From Lates calcarifer (Eukaryota > Chordata > Actinopteri > Centropomidae), in assembly GCF_001640805.2 (NCBI RefSeq), contig NC_066843.1:1087777-1151776 (forward strand): a stretch of DNA of 64,000 nucleotides. The letters are read 5' to 3'. The notes under the pieces are model-generated. The model saw only the letters and a list, made by a program, of their open reading frames with translations, did not search any database and had not been told where the DNA came from. How positions within the stretch are numbered: the stretch's first letter is position 1; the number at the start of each line of letters is the position of its first letter. The position numbers and the translations under genes were made by a program. This document shows, piece after piece, positions 21,966 through 41,900 of this stretch.

Positions 21966-24714
21966 ATAAAAACACACCTCACCTCTCTGGCAAAAACTCT
22001 TACCTGTCAAACACCACTCCCAACTACATCACAAAGTACCTGTTTCACCGCATGGTTTCGGTTACTCTGGCCAAGCACTTTATCAAGAAAACCTGTTCAA
22101 TCAAGAATCTACCTCTGCAGAGCTCATTATACTCAGGTTTTTGTTGACATTGTTTTGTACTGGACTACAGTACATTCAGACATGTTCCTAATGTCACTTT
22201 TAAGATGTTAAACAGGTTTTCTGAGACTTTCTGCGTTTGAGGGTCAAATTCCTCATTTTCTACAGCTGGATTGTCTCTATTAGACCCTCACTTGCATCCT
22301 TATGGATTGAATTAGGAACATTAGTGATTCTTGTTCTTGTGAAATGCACACACTTCGTCTTTGAGGGATTTAGAACAAGCAGTGAGTTCTGCAGCAGCCT
22401 GGAACCTGGAGAAGGCCTGGGTCGTTTATAGACGAGCCAGTGGCGTACAGGATGGTATCATCAGCATAAAAATGTATATCACAGTGCTGAGTTGAGACGC
22501 GAGTATTCAGCTCTTGCAGAATACAAATTGTCACCATTTGTGACCTTATTAACCGCTGACACTGTAATTAGATGAAAGTGGTGATAGGTGGGTACTTTTC
22601 CCACTGATGAAACTGACCTTCTATAGTTTGGTCACATGAGAATCAGACATCAGGTCAAGAATGAAGCTCAGAAAAATCACAGACAGGATCAGACTTTCCA
22701 TCATTCACACGGAAGTTTGTTAAGGAAACAGATTTTTTTTTTTCTGAGTCATCATTAAGTTATTAAGGAAATATACACCACATATTCTCCATTGTCTCTC
22801 AGGTGACCTTTCTAAAAAGGCTCAGATAGAGAGATATATTTTGTCATTTTACTGACCTGAGGATAACGTATTGTGACGAGCGTCTCTGAGTCTGGCTGTG
22901 TTATAGAAGCTGCTCTTCTCTCTGTGGTTCTCTATGTAGAATAAATGTGTTTTAGGGGCTCGTCCAGAATCTGATGAATTATTTTGAAGTATTATTTTGA
23001 AGTTTGGTTTTTGTGGTAATTTGTGCTGGTTTGGTTTGTGTTGGTTTCCAAAATGTCAGACTCTGCCTACCTGTTTAAATGCATCTGGAAAGTATCATAG
23101 GTGAGTTTGGTGTTTTATTTGTTTCAGGGAGAGCAGTGGTGTTGTCCTTTTGTCTCTGTCTCCCTGTTTAAAGATTCATCCTCTGGAACCACGAAGGGCA
23201 GGGTTCTGCGTCAGGAGTTAGAGGGAAGTGTGGTGTGTAAATTTAATGTGACATTTGTGGTATTTGATGTGATGAGCATCTCTGAGCAGGAGCCTGATGG
23301 GTGGAGTTTGATTTAATGCTCAGTTGTCAGTTTATTAGGTACACCTGTCTGAAACTAAGTCCTGTAATAAATCCTCCTCATGAAGGTTCTCATGTTCTGC
23401 TTGTGTTGATACTGTTTTAAAGAGCTGTTGATTTAACTCTGATTTTCGGAGGCTACCTTCATTGATATAAATGGGGTGGACAAAATAATAGAAACACCTG
23501 TCAGCATAACAGTTTAACAGCACCACAAATTACATCCAATGATCATAATCAAACTACGAAACTAGAAACAATTTACCTGAACAATGTGATGTCCCCAAAC
23601 ACAAAAAGCTCAGTTAGACCATATTATTGTGTCAGCACATTATTTTTGAACAATTATTGCTTTGCACATTTATTTTATATAAAATCTGAAATTTAGTCCA
23701 CAGTGTTTTAACATCTGTAAATCAACAAACAGATGAGTTGCAGGTTCTCAGTTAAAATATTCCATATGATTTCCTCAAACCTCTCCACAATAGTGTCCAC
23801 AGGTGTTACACAGTAAAGGTCTGTTACTGGGAAAAACAGGTCAGATCAATGAGAATGCCTTAAAAATCCCCTTTCTTATTTCAGTGGAAAGCACCTGCTT
23901 TTAAAATACAATAACAACAACAATGAGCCCAGTCACATCCGCTTGTCTCACTGAGCGTGAATACAGGTGTGATGTACAGGTATGCAGAAGTGCAGGGTGA
24001 TTTTTGGTAAATCACACATAGCACCAGGAAATGATCTCGACAACAACAAAAAGATCTGAACTGGACAAACCAGAGAGACGAGTGTGTTTAGAAAAGAAGT
24101 TTTTTTTTAGGTTATTTCATGTTCTACATTTGAATCCTGTGTTTGTTTTTTTTTAATCACAAAAACCAACACTGAAAAACAAATATTCAGAAAACAAACA
24201 GCAGTGAAAGAAAAGAGATCCCTTCATTATTCACTGAAAGCATTTTTATTTTAATTCAACAGATAAAACAAAACATGATTTTTTTTATTGAAAAAGTATA
24301 AATCTATTTTCAGTTCATGTTTAAAACATATATTAAGTTAAAAATTACTGTTTTCATTTGTATTTTTATTCACATTTAAACCAACCTGTACTAAAGACAC
24401 AAAACACACAGACTGAATTCAACCAGCACATCTGACATTTTCATATCTGTATGATCTGGTCCAGCTGGTTGTCACAGGTTACAAACAGCTGCACCTTATC
24501 CAGCCTATCAGCTGACATCTGTATTCTGAAAAGCAGGTTAGATTCAGAGGAGGATCTGCAGGGAACTGAGCTTTAATTGACCTTTTGTAGTGCAGCTGTT
24601 ACTGTGTGTGTAGGAGAGTGATAAATGTATTTAAAACTTTCTTTTCTCTGACATCAACTCTAACAAAGTCTGCACACGAACCAGACTGGGGTTCAGGTCC
24701 TGTTTCCTCCAGCT
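21966..24714. other. Spacer between the two protease genes, left part
   Basis: No supported gene. Open frames at 22237-22431 and 23101-23316 have no recognisable domain. A GTCAGTTTATTAGGTACACC motif at about 23326-23346 is the reverse complement of sequence near 16370 and a weaker one at 25280; this looks like a transposon-end motif common in fish. Confidence 0.45.
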
Positions 24715-24880
24715 CGCTCTAAACTTAGGAACAGTGATGCAGAGATAAACAAATATCAAACAGGACTTTGACCTCCATCAGCAAGAACTCAAAACTCAAA
24801 TGTCTGTGTTCAGTAGGATGTGACTGTGTTTGTTTTGGCTCCACCTGGTGTTAGAAACTGAGGCACTGCACCAGACAAAG
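24715..24880 (+). repeat. Dispersed repeat, copy B
   Basis: Partner of the repeat at 14690-14870, in the same orientation and ending GCACTGCACCAGAC. It carries an internal insert of about 25 bases relative to copy A. Confidence 0.75.
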
Positions 24881-26756
24881 TCATTTTCTTTAGAGTCTTT
24901 CTGTTCTGCTGAGGTGTTAAAGCTTTCACTACAGCAGGACAGTTGTCTGAAGTTATTCAGGTTCTGTCTCAGGTGAGATTGGAACATTTTGGTAAAGAAG
25001 CAGGGCAAAGGACGGATTCTTCTTCCATCCCAGTCATTTAACAGAGGCTTCTATCACATAAAATTACACAAATTATACCAAAGTTCTCATTAAATACATT
25101 ATTAGAGGGATTAACCCTAATCCTAAATTTAAACACCAAGCTGTACTTGATATATAAGAGCATAAAATTCAGTTTTTATTGAATAATTTCATTCAGTTTA
25201 ATGTCTAACCTGTTGTCTATAATATTTAGAGTTTCTGTTTTAACTCAGCAGCGTCTCTCTCTGAATGATGTTTAATCTGGGTTTACCTAATAAACAGGAC
25301 AGCTGAGTGTATACAGCTGCTGTGTACAGGAGTAAACACACATGTACAGTAGATTTTCAGTGTATTTTATTGGTATTAACTAGTATTAATGTGCTCCTTC
25401 TCCTGAATGAAAAGAGCAGCAGAACATGTACGATCACATCATGAAGGAAAATGTCACTGAATCAAACAAAAAGAAAAGATTTTCACTTCATCTAAAGACA
25501 AACGGGAAAATTATTCAGTGCTTTCGCATTTATGGGGCAGTTTTATTCAACGACGAAGCTTAAAATGAACGTTTATCTTTCAAAGAGCTCAAAGTGCAGC
25601 TTAAGTATTCTCAGTGCAAACACTCTGCTCGTGAAGGGCTTCGTCCCCTCAGATAGAAGCTGGCGTTACGGTGCAGTAGCTCTCTGATGTGAGGTAGTTG
25701 ACTGAGAGGCTGATTGTTGTCACTGTGATCCTCATCCATAAAAAACACCCCCCCACCCTTTTTTTTTTTTTTTTTTTTTTCACGTGAGTTCAAGTTTTCT
25801 GTAAATGACAGACGTCTGGATCTGGTTTTAATGAACACTACTCACGGGGTCTCTCTGAACTCTGAGCTTAAAAACGGATGAAACAATCTTCAGTTAGTAA
25901 AAATTCAGTTCAGTTAGTAAAAAGATTTCATATTAATTGTTGTACTGATTAAAACAATAATAAACCAGTGGTGCAGATACATACATACATCGTGGTCCAT
26001 GGAGCTTCAAAACCCATGAAATGCTGGAATGCCGGGCTACCTATATGTACATTACCTCAGTTCAGTGTCAATGATTCTTCATTGCACACCCATATTTTAC
26101 ACCTTTCATTAAAGACTGAAAGCATCCAGGAGCTCCTCTCTGGACTCAGAGGAAGAAAAGCTAATCAGAGCAGATTGTCACGTTTCCTTTCTGTGTCATC
26201 GACAGAAAGAACGAGCCATGATTTATTCTTGTAGCAGAGTAGTGAAGTGGGCTGGAGGTTTTAAAGTTTCCTTTAAAGAGTCTCCTGGATAATCAAATAA
26301 TGATTTATAATCATGTTCGCCTGTGAGTTCACTTTTGGAGACTTTACTGCAAACATCTGTGTCCCATTTACATAATATTATTAAGTCTAATCAGGTTTTA
26401 AGTCTCTAGTATGACTGATAGGCTAGTATGTTGACAAAATTGTGCATCTGAGTGCGCAGCACTTTACTCACAACAAAAAGAAAATAAATTGCAGATGTTG
26501 ATGATGCAGCTGCAGAGGGAAACTAAAAAATAACTTTAAAAATTACTGTGAACGTGGAAATGGGACACAGGATGTTTCCCCCTGTCAACACAGCTCCTCA
26601 GCTCACAAAGGAGGAAGTTTGTTATGTGCATTGTTCCAAAATACTACATTACCCAAGAGCCTCAGGGGCCAGAAGCCAGAACTATGTAGCACATTCAGCC
26701 AGGAATCCTGGACGCCTGATTTAACCCCGCTAACTTCACTACTCTGCTCCCTGCAG
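24881..26756. other. Spacer between the protease genes, right part
   Basis: 25279-25500 is homologous to 16368-16560 (3' flank of copy 1). A poly-T tract spans about 25758-25780. 25500-26750 has no counterpart beside copy 1 and looks like an insertion. ACTACATTACCCAAGAG at about 26641-26657 resembles a ZNF143-type site. No gene is seen; the 25611-25838 minus frame just reads the poly-T as lysines. Confidence 0.45.
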
Positions 26757-26883
26757 AGGCAGAATCAAGTCACAGATCAGTTGTTGCAGCTTTAAGCTGA
26801 TGTTGTCTCTCAGATTCATGTTTGTTTACATTCATTTGTACCAGTCACATCATGTAAATCGCTATTTACAGAGACAGGTTTTC

Positions 26884-32907
<6,024 letters not shown>

Positions 32908-32989
32908 AACTGAAAGTCCATATCAACTCATCTGCTCCGGCATAAATAATCTCCTCTCCCCTCCTCCCTCCCTCCAACACACACTCTGT

Positions 32990-35310
32990 ACCTCTCTGAC
33001 AATCGTTACCTGTTCAGGACACGCCCCATACCTCAACACAAATCACCTGCTTCACCTCACATCATCAGACATGTCAGGAAAAAAAAGCTAAGTACAGTTA
33101 CTCATGGACTGTACTTAGGTAGTTGTGATGTAATGTATTGTAGTTTATTACATGTATCTGACGGCTGTAGGTTTGGATTTCACATAAAAACATAGAAAGA
33201 GTTTATTTCTGATCACTGGTGGTTTCATTTACATTCAGCTGTCTGAGCTCTAATTATCTAATCACCTAATATCATGTTAAAAAACAAAAGAAAAGAAAAG
33301 AGTCCAAAAACTGAAAACAGCTCGTGACCTCTCAGATTTACCTGGTGACCCTGTGGAGGGGCCCGAGCCCTAGGTTGGGAACCACTGGACTAAAGTATGT
33401 CATTGAATATAAAGAAGTTAAAATCAGCTCCACCTGCAGAGTGAGTACTTTTACTTTGGATACTTTCAGTACACGTTACTGAGAGTAGTGGTGTACTTAG
33501 GAAGGATTAAGAATGCAGTACTGTAGTGGAGTATTTTTATATCATGGTACTTTTATTTCAGTAAAGAGTCTGAGGAGTTTAAACAGTTTAAATGCTTCAG
33601 TGGTGGAGTTTATTTATTTAAAGAGCAGCTATTGTTTTCATGTTGTTCCTGTTTGAAATGAAAACAGTGGAGGAGGGGGTGGAGCCCCCCGCCAGGTAAA
33701 ACACTGTGAACCTTTAACAAACTGTAGTGAGGAGGTAAATCTCACCTGGCAGCATTCCTGCTCCTCTGCACACGAACCAAGTCGCATTTGATTCTGAGCA
33801 GTTTCTGTCTGTTTAACATGGAGTTTATTTTGTCAGATCTGCAGCAGTGGAAACTACTCATTACATTTACACATATTTTACAATATTGTGTTTTCATTAT
33901 TGATGCATTGTAGCAGCAGTTTGAGCAGTAACAGCTGCACTTTATATTGAAATGAGTAGTTTAATGTACTGTGCTTTACTGGTTAATCGTAGTGTTTAAT
34001 GTAAAATTCTAACTGGCAGAGTAAAGTTATGAACTAACTGCAGTGCTGTTAAAAGCAGTAGGTTCAGCTGTCAGTATTGCTTTTGATGTAATAAACCATG
34101 TAGGCACATGAGGTGATGACCTGCAGTGTTTTCTGTCTTTATTTGTTCAGTTAAAACATCATGGAGCCGCAGAGTAAATCTAATGATGTTAACTGCTGTG
34201 TGCAGCAGAGGAGCTCGTTAAAGAAACACCCAGTCAGTCACATGTAAATATAAAGATCAGATGACAAAGTAAACAGGAAAGAGGAAAGGATAAAGGTCAG
34301 AGGTCAGACGTGTCAGAGCAGTGATGTAAATCAGGACTTTAACTTTCCGTCACTGACACAAAATCTGATGCTGACATTTTATTCACGTCCTCCTGTAAAG
34401 AAACGTCCTGTTGACAGCGATGAGTCGGATGGATTCACTCAGCTGCTCCTCAGACCTGTGTAACGAGCTGCTGCCTCATTTATCTGATCTCAGCATGTAG
34501 CCCCCCAGACAAAACTAAAACACGAGGTCAGAGGTCACTGAAGTAACTCATTACATTCACTTCAGTCCTGGTTTAGTTGAAGACTTCCACTTTTTAATAC
34601 AAGTCCAAGTTTTTAGCTTTTAGCTCGTTTTATATGCGGGCCAGTTGAACTTCAGAAACCATTTTTCCACTGAACAAGTGATGGAAGTTTTCTTAGAAAC
34701 AGGAACAGGAACAGTGATCAGTGACTGACGTAGAGATATAAATCCCATCCTTTAGAACAGTTATCAGCTGAGGCTGTCCAACTGTGGGAGTTTAAAGCTC
34801 AAACCACGTGACAGAGACTTTCAGCCTCGTCACATGGAAGTTTCTCAGAAGAAAACTTCTTCCATAGTTTTTCTGATGAAGTCATGAAAGAAACGCACAG
34901 AAGCCTTGACCTTTCTCCTCCATCCGTCTACAATGACAGGTGGATGGAGAAATGAAGGAGTGACGTGACCTGTTAACAAAGGAGCTTCAGCTGCTCTCAC
35001 ACTTTGATCAGAGACTGATTGTTCTGGAACAAGAAACACTAGAAAACACTGTGAAGGAATGAAGGACAAATGTCACGGTTTACGTGTGTGTTCATTTCTT
35101 CATAAGTACAGAATATCATCAGGCCAGCTTTAAAAAGAGTAGTAGGAGTAGATGTAGAAATAAAGATTGTATAAATTATTCTAAACTTATGTTTCTTGAG
35201 ACTGTTGAATGAATGGTGACAAGTTAAAGTTGTGACAGTTGAAGCAAACATCATTTTCTATTTTACAGAATAAGCCAAAACAGAACACACATGGCCCAGC
35301 GGTCCATGAA
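32990..35310. other. Intergenic region, no supported gene
   Basis: Between the copy 2 promoter and the foldback element I see only AT-rich, non-coding sequence and the short repeat at 33340. Open frames at 34845-35069 and 35039-35254 (minus) are short and show no domain. Confidence 0.5.
33340..33400. repeat. Short dispersed repeat, copy 2
   Basis: Same motif as 29745-29815, in the same orientation. The phrase GGTTGGGAACCACTG is common in fish genomes, from memory. Confidence 0.5.
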
Positions 35311-35315
35311 AAGAA

Positions 35316-35736
35316 ACAGATGACGAGCCTTTTCCCGTTTTTCATTTTGGAACAATAAATTCAGAAACATTAAATTATTTTTATTTTGCCCTGTAAGTTA
35401 GTACTTTACAGTGCTGCCCAGCTAAGGCTAATAAAGCTAACCTTAGCTAGCTATTTTCGCTGACTCAATAGCAGGGTGTTTCTTGCTAATCTCATCTCAT
35501 CAGGTTAGCTTTAATAGCCGTAGCTGGGCTAGCTCTGTGCTAGCTTACGAGGATCCTAGGGCTGTCGTTCATTTGGTGACTTCCGGGGCAAAATAAATAT
35601 ATAAATGATTGTAACTTATTTCTCAATCTCCCTGTGTTAACATAAAACAAAAATTAAAACATACGTGTTGTTCTTTATTTTCTGATTTCATTGTTCCAAA
35701 ACAAAAATCGGAAAACGGCTCGTTTTTCGTCTCATC
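35316..35736. mobile_element. Foldback/MITE-like element with long nested inverted repeats
   Basis: The outer arms pair: 35316-35366 (GACGAGCC, TTTTGGAACAAT, TTCAGAAA) with the reverse complement of about 35681-35736. A middle pair, 35378-35395 (TTTTATTTTGCCCTG) with about 35580-35600 (GGGGCAAAATAAAT), lies inside. An inner 27-base pair, 35416-35442 with 35503-35529, differs at three positions. The loop is about 60 bases. There is no coding capacity. The nested design is that of a foldback or MITE-type non-autonomous DNA element; the target-site duplication was not resolved. Confidence 0.75.
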
Positions 35737-38700
35737 TACTTCAGATAAAGCCCTGCATAAGATAGCAGAGAAACTGTCCAGTTGAAGCTCAAACATGTTG
35801 TGTGTCTCATACAGGACAGATTCAATGTGAGATTATCAGTATTTATTTTCCATTTAGGGCAGAGAGAAGAGAATGTGGAGTTAAATTTAGAGAGGAGGTC
35901 TGATGATAAGTCTACTCTGTCCTCTGTGATCTCTACACTCAGCTGAAAGTTTAAAAACCTGTGAGGCAGGGACGTACTGAAAGATGGATCCTCCAGCTAC
36001 AGGTGTGTTTACTCTGCAATCACCTGAAGCTCATCTCCATTTAACTAATGATGAGAAGCAGCAGGGAGGCAAACATGTAGTTTGTGTTAAATCCACACCT
36101 GTCCTCACTTCTGCTGTATGTATATTTTCCACAGACATCTGAGGGGACTTATTTTTGCCAACAGACAGATAGGCGGTTAAGGGTATTTTTTTTCCAGAGG
36201 CAGTATTATAGGTTTAGGATTTTTCCAGGAACACACAAGTCACAGAAGAAGACAAACTGGATCTGCAGGTTCAAGTGAAACACTCAGACATGTCAGCGTG
36301 ACAGGGTAAACCACAGGCAGGGCTATAGGTATGCAGAAGTGCAAAGTCATGCTGATGAATTCCACACAGCACTGAGAAATTATGTCACTGCAACAAGAAA
36401 AAAAATTTGTTTAGACAAATTTATTAATTTTGTAGCCAGAGGCAAAGTCTGGTGAGTCATCGTCCAAAGTAAACTGCAGCCGTGCAGGCGGCTCTGAGAG
36501 ACCGTGACAGTGAGATTCATCCTCAGACCAGGAGAGAAAAGAATCAGAGAACAGTTTACACCAGTTAGATGGCTCTGGTTTTAAGAATATATTTAGAGAT
36601 ACAGCATCAATTAATTAGTCTATAAAAGGTCAGCTTCCTGAAGCCTGACGTGACATTTGTTGGACTCATGTTCAGTTCAGTTTACTACAAATACAGGACA
36701 AATAAAAGCAGGAGAAAAGTTAGAACCAGAAGCTGTTTGTTAATTTTGCTCGACTTCAGCTGATTCATTCAGAGTAACAGTTCACAATAAGACAACAAGA
36801 GCTTTGTGATTTTAATTTGTCCTTCATGTCCTCAGGTTCCACAGCAGCTGAGGTAAATCTAGCAGAAACCATCTGGACTGGCTCGTCAGGATGGAGACTG
36901 TGTGTGAAGGTCGGTGTTTGCATGTTGGTTTCCTGCGATCACGACGAGGTGGTTTATTCTCAGTGAAGCTGGGACGAGTGAAAATATGTTAGGTGATATT
37001 TTGTGCAGTTTATCCTGATGAGCAGTTTGATTACGTTCCAGTAAATCAGCCCTGCCTCTGCTCTGATCAGTACAATGACAGTTCACACACACAGGCTGAT
37101 GTTTAAGGATTGAGCTCAAATATGTAGAAGATGTTCCAACTAAGACCAATAACAAAGTTCTAATGGAGAGATCCAGAGGCTCGTCTGAAGTGGATGTAGG
37201 TCAGGTTCTTTATCAGAGCCTCACCTGTACACACTCATTACACCTGCACACACCTCATTTATTTATTCAAATGATTCAATGAGACCTGGCAGAAATGTAG
37301 TCGTACTGAAAAAGTGGCTGCAGTTTCTTCTTCCTCCAGGATATAAAAGATTTATTTATACAGTCTGGAGTAAAACAGCAGGTGTCTGAGGTGTATGAAA
37401 CTGTCGCAACAAGAAAAGTTTCAACACTTAAAATCAGTTTTTATCTTTAACCTGAAGCGTGAGCCAAGTCTGAAGAGGCGCGGCAGCCAGTTTATCAGAA
37501 GGAAAATTCCTCCGATCGGCCAAATGCTGCTGAGAAGGAAACTGTGCCACTGCCACAGATTAGGTCACAGTTAAAAGAAGAGAACTAAAATCAGCAGCAG
37601 ATTAAAGGAAACCTTTAATCACCTGTCTGTAGATTCTCACACCTGAGCTCCGACACTCAGCAGCAAACGTCTGAGATCAAAACAAGTCAGAGAGAATGAA
37701 CCACGGCTGCATTGTTTGGTTTTATCAACACTTTCTTCTGAAAACCAACACGTGCACACAATACAAAACCAACTCATTAATAATAATAATAAATACACAA
37801 ACAGGAGTTCTGCTTTAACAAAGACATGTTAACACACCTGCAGAGATACGGGGCCTCATTTACAAAGCGACAGAAAAATATTCAGACGTTAAAGTCTTTA
37901 CAGAGCAACGTTAGCATCTGTCAGCTTTTTAATCTATTCATCCTTAAAAAGGGTTGTTTTGGGTGAAAAAGCCAAAAATGTTCCAGAGTGTCAGATACAG
38001 GAATCAGCTGATTTCTCTGAGTGTCTTTGTGTTTCTGTCGACGTCACTTGTGGAAACAGCGAGAATCCAGTTCACTCAGGTTTCTGATATTTTATGAACT
38101 GAAGAATAAATCTAGAAAATAATCTGCAGATTAATCTGACAGTGAGATTTAACTTAAAGGGTGATTGATTGTTTAACAGCCTGGGCTTTAATTAGTCACT
38201 TATAATAACTCATTAACTTCACTGCTTTCACCTGAGCACACAGTAACACTGGAAACTACACCTGTACGCAGAAACGTCTGCAGGTAAAACACGAGCGATC
38301 AGACAGGTTTTTATTCCCCCAGGTCAATAAGCCTGTCAAATCAGTCAAAGTCAGTGATAATTAATAATAATTATCTATTGAACTTTATCTTGAGCAGCTC
38401 AGAGTTTTAATAATCTTTGATTTCACTCTCTGACTTGGATGACAGCTCTGTCTGCCACAGGCTACAGTCCAATACGTTTAATGATTCCTGTGAATACAGA
38501 TTGGTTTCCATCGGGTGGGTTCAGCAGGTCATGAGCATAAATAATAACACTGATGACACTGTTTCCAGTGATGGAGCTGGGGGGTAAAACACTATCATGA
38601 ATGAAGTGGACTGACGGGCAGACTGATAGAAATCACACTCTGGGTGTAAAAAAAAGAAAATGTTCTTTTTCTTAAGATGGAATTTCAGAGTTAGTTTTTC

Positions 38701-38880
38701 TAAATGAGGCCCCACAGAGCAGAAGAAAGGAGTGCGGAGGGATGTGGAAAACATGTGAGAGAGCAAACACAAAAAACAGGGATAGTCACATTTTTCTCCA
38801 CATTGAATCAAGAGGATCAAAGTTTAACAGAGTTAGAAAAGAGAGGTGAGGGCTGGGCTCAGTGTGGGCAGGGGGACACT
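35737..38880. other. Intergenic region, probably including fus 3' UTR at its right end
   Basis: No gene is supported. The frames at 36084-36278, 36886-37155 and 38521-38820 lack domains and splice context. The right-hand part may be fus 3' UTR, but no clear minus-strand poly(A) signal was assigned. Confidence 0.45.
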
Positions 38881-38889
38881 CTGCTCTCT

Positions 38890-38934
38890 GGGGAGGGAGG
38901 AGGAGGGAGGAGGAGGAGGAGGAGGAGGAGGAGG
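38890..38934. repeat. GGA trinucleotide microsatellite in the fus 3' UTR
   Basis: An almost pure GGA run on the plus strand (TCC in the fus transcript) ends three bases from the fus stop codon. Confidence 0.9.
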
Positions 38935-38936
38935 GT

Positions 38937-41900
38937 TCAGTAGGGTCGGCCCCGTCGCTCCTGTCTGCGGTCACCCCTGGAAATAACAACAAACACACTC
39001 CATCAGCAGCCGACCAATCAGCAACCTTCAACAGGTGTGTGTGTGTCTGTTCAGGTATCGACCAAACCTTCACTTATATAACAGAATCATAACGTAGAAA
39101 TACTCCTCTTAGGTCAAACCCTGCACTCAGTGTTACACAGACACTTCCTGTTTTAAAACTCAACACAATCCTCAGTAGGAAGAAGAACTTCATTTATTCC
39201 TCTGATGTGTAGAAACTTGACACTGACATGATGTTTTTTCTGTCTGTCTGAGTGACTCTGACCTGGCGTCCATCTTGCCCGGGCCGTATCCTCCCCGGTC
39301 TCCTCCTCGCCCCCCTCTGAAGCCCCCGCGGTCGCCGCCTCGGCCCCTGAAGCCGCCTCGATCAAACCCGCCTCTGCGCTCACCTCCGTAACCCCCTGAC
39401 AGCAGAACAGGCAAATTATAAACTGCTGAGAAACAGTTAGTGTCGCTTTAACTGAGGTGTGGCATCTGTCCAGGTTCCCTCACTCTAACAGTTTCTTTCC
39501 TGTTAAAGGGTTTTCTTGGGACTCCACAGTGTGGTGTTTACTGTAAAGCTCTGCAGATGAATCTGAGCTGCAGTCAGTGGCTTGAACTGCTGCTCTGTTC
39601 TTATGGATGACTCACAGAGATCAGGGCACATACTACATGATGTATATGCCCTGAGAAGCTAGTGTCAGATTCAATATCAGGAGGTTTACAATATAAAAAC
39701 TGGGTTAGTCTCACCTCTGTCCATCGGAGGCATCCCACCAGCATCCTCTGGTTTAGGAGCCTTACACTGGTTACACTCGTTACGCCACGAGAAGTTCAGG
39801 TTCCCACAGTTACTGAGAAGAAAAGTGCACAAAGGGCAGTCCTTAATAAATAAATACAACACTTAAGAAGAAGATGATATCCTGTTTCCCAGGAGAGATA
39901 AAATCCTGTTTACAGGAAGTTAAAGCAGATTTAGAGGTGAGATTTCTCTGAAATCAGTTTTCCCCTTTCGATTATTTGTAGGATGAAGGAAAATCACAGA
40001 ATCCTGACTCACGGGTTCGAACACTTCCAGTCTCCAGCTCTCTGCTGCCCCCCTCCTCCACCTCCTCCGCTGCCACCGTTGCCTCCAGGGAAACCTCCAC
40101 CTCGGCCTCCCCCGAATCCTCCGTGACCCATCGGACCTTCACAGAGGAAAATAAACCCCACCCGGTTCAGATACTGCTAACTGCTGTTAAAAGATCGAGA
40201 ATGAACTTGAGGCAGGACATCTAAGACTCACCTCCTCGTCCACGACCCCCCCTCATGCCTCCTCGGCCTCCAAAGTCAGCTCTGCGGGTGGCAAAGGACA
40301 CCTTGATGGGGTTTCCATTGAAGTCCTTACCTGGGGAGAAGAGACAGACATCAGAGGGTCATGAGGAGCTGAGGTAAGAAGTAGTGTTGAGTTTCTAAGG
40401 TCGTTTACAGGAGGTCAGTGAGCCGACAGACAAACACTGTACCATCAAACCAGTCGATGGCAGCCTTAGCTGAGGGGGGGTCATCAAAGGAAACTGTGGC
40501 CTCCCCCTTCAGCTTCCCCGTCTCTCTGTCTGTGTACAGGTTGATCATGGGCAGGCCTGTTTTCTTGTTGACCTTGAGGACGGACAGAGGGGAGAACAGT
40601 CTAAACCCAACAGTAATCAATGACTGACTGGCTGCAAACAGGGAACACTGCAGAGTTACCTTGATGATCCCAATCTGCTTAAAGAAATCAGCCACTGATT
40701 CAACAGTGTAGTCGTCTCCCAGGCCTTGTACGAAGATGGTGTTATTATCAGAGTTGTCCTGGTCCTGCACTGTTGGAGGAACACATGAAGAGATGTTTAA
40801 AGAACAATAATCAGATCTGTGTGTAGGTCAGGTTCTGAGCTACAAACAAGACAAATCAAACTCCAGACTCAGTTTAACTTGGTTTTAAAGTTGGATTCAT
40901 TGATTTAAATTGACTCAGATGTGACAGAGGTTTTCAACATGTCTTTTGGACATTTGTCATTCATGGGAGGGGACGACCAAGATAACCACCTCCTCTGGAC
41001 AAGTACTATCCATGGCAAAGTTCAAATAAGTATGTCCAACAGTTGTCGAGACCAGTGTAGGTACCTAACTGGTAAATGTTCTGCACTTCTTCACTGCTTT
41101 TCCAGTCATGTTGGTATTCATCATATTTAAACTCAAAAAGCTGTTTTGTCCGACTGACGTCACATGATTGGCTGAAAAAGTATTTGTTCTTGAAAAACTG
41201 AACCAAGACTTACTGAATCCGGGTCCTCCATGTCCATGCCCCGGCTCTCTTGGTCCTTGAAAGGACAAAAAAACAGATATGAGTTGTGGAAAGGAACATT
41301 ATCTGAACTACACATAAACACCAGTCATACAAACACATCAGGAATTCCTTTCATTCACATCTTGTTTCCACCACGAGTACCAGCATCACGCCTGTGGTCA
41401 CTCTGCATGTGGAGATATGATCTAAGGTGTTTACCAGGACAGCCAGGAGCACATTTTACCGTCCTGTCTTTCCGTGTCATTATATCATCATGTCTTTCAT
41501 AATTACCACACCTGACAGCAGCTGTGCACAGAGCACAATCAGCAGCTCATATCGTCTTATATCGTCCCGGAAACACGTGTTCAGAACAGGACTGTCCTCA
41601 TTATGGAGACACTGCCTTCAAGTTGATTTAAGCCTCAGAAGAACCACGATGCTTCTCACAGCATTTCACCATGTCAGTGGTTTCAGGTTTTTGTTGTTCA
41701 AACACTGTGTGCAGAGCCACTCGGGCTCTTGAATTTGATGTTTAAATCAGTCAGTGCATTTGCGTTGATGCGTTCTTGATATACTATAACTCCTTTCCAT
41801 GGAACCAAGTCCAACACATTGAAACCCCATCTGGTTTTTCAGTTTGTACTGACACAGCGATCCATGACATTCATTCAGTCTTTTGTCTCCTTCAGTTCTC

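Noticed and set aside
22237..22431. Possible retroelement fragment
   Set aside because: The phrase ATGGTATCATCAGCATAAAA looked familiar, but no reverse-transcriptase motif or terminal repeat could be seen.
25611..25838. Minus-strand frame with a lysine run
   Set aside because: The lysines are the poly-T tract at 25758-25780; no domain is present.
38890..38934. GGA run as a CRISPR-like or regulatory array
   Set aside because: It is a plain trinucleotide microsatellite; no spacer structure exists and the genome is eukaryotic.
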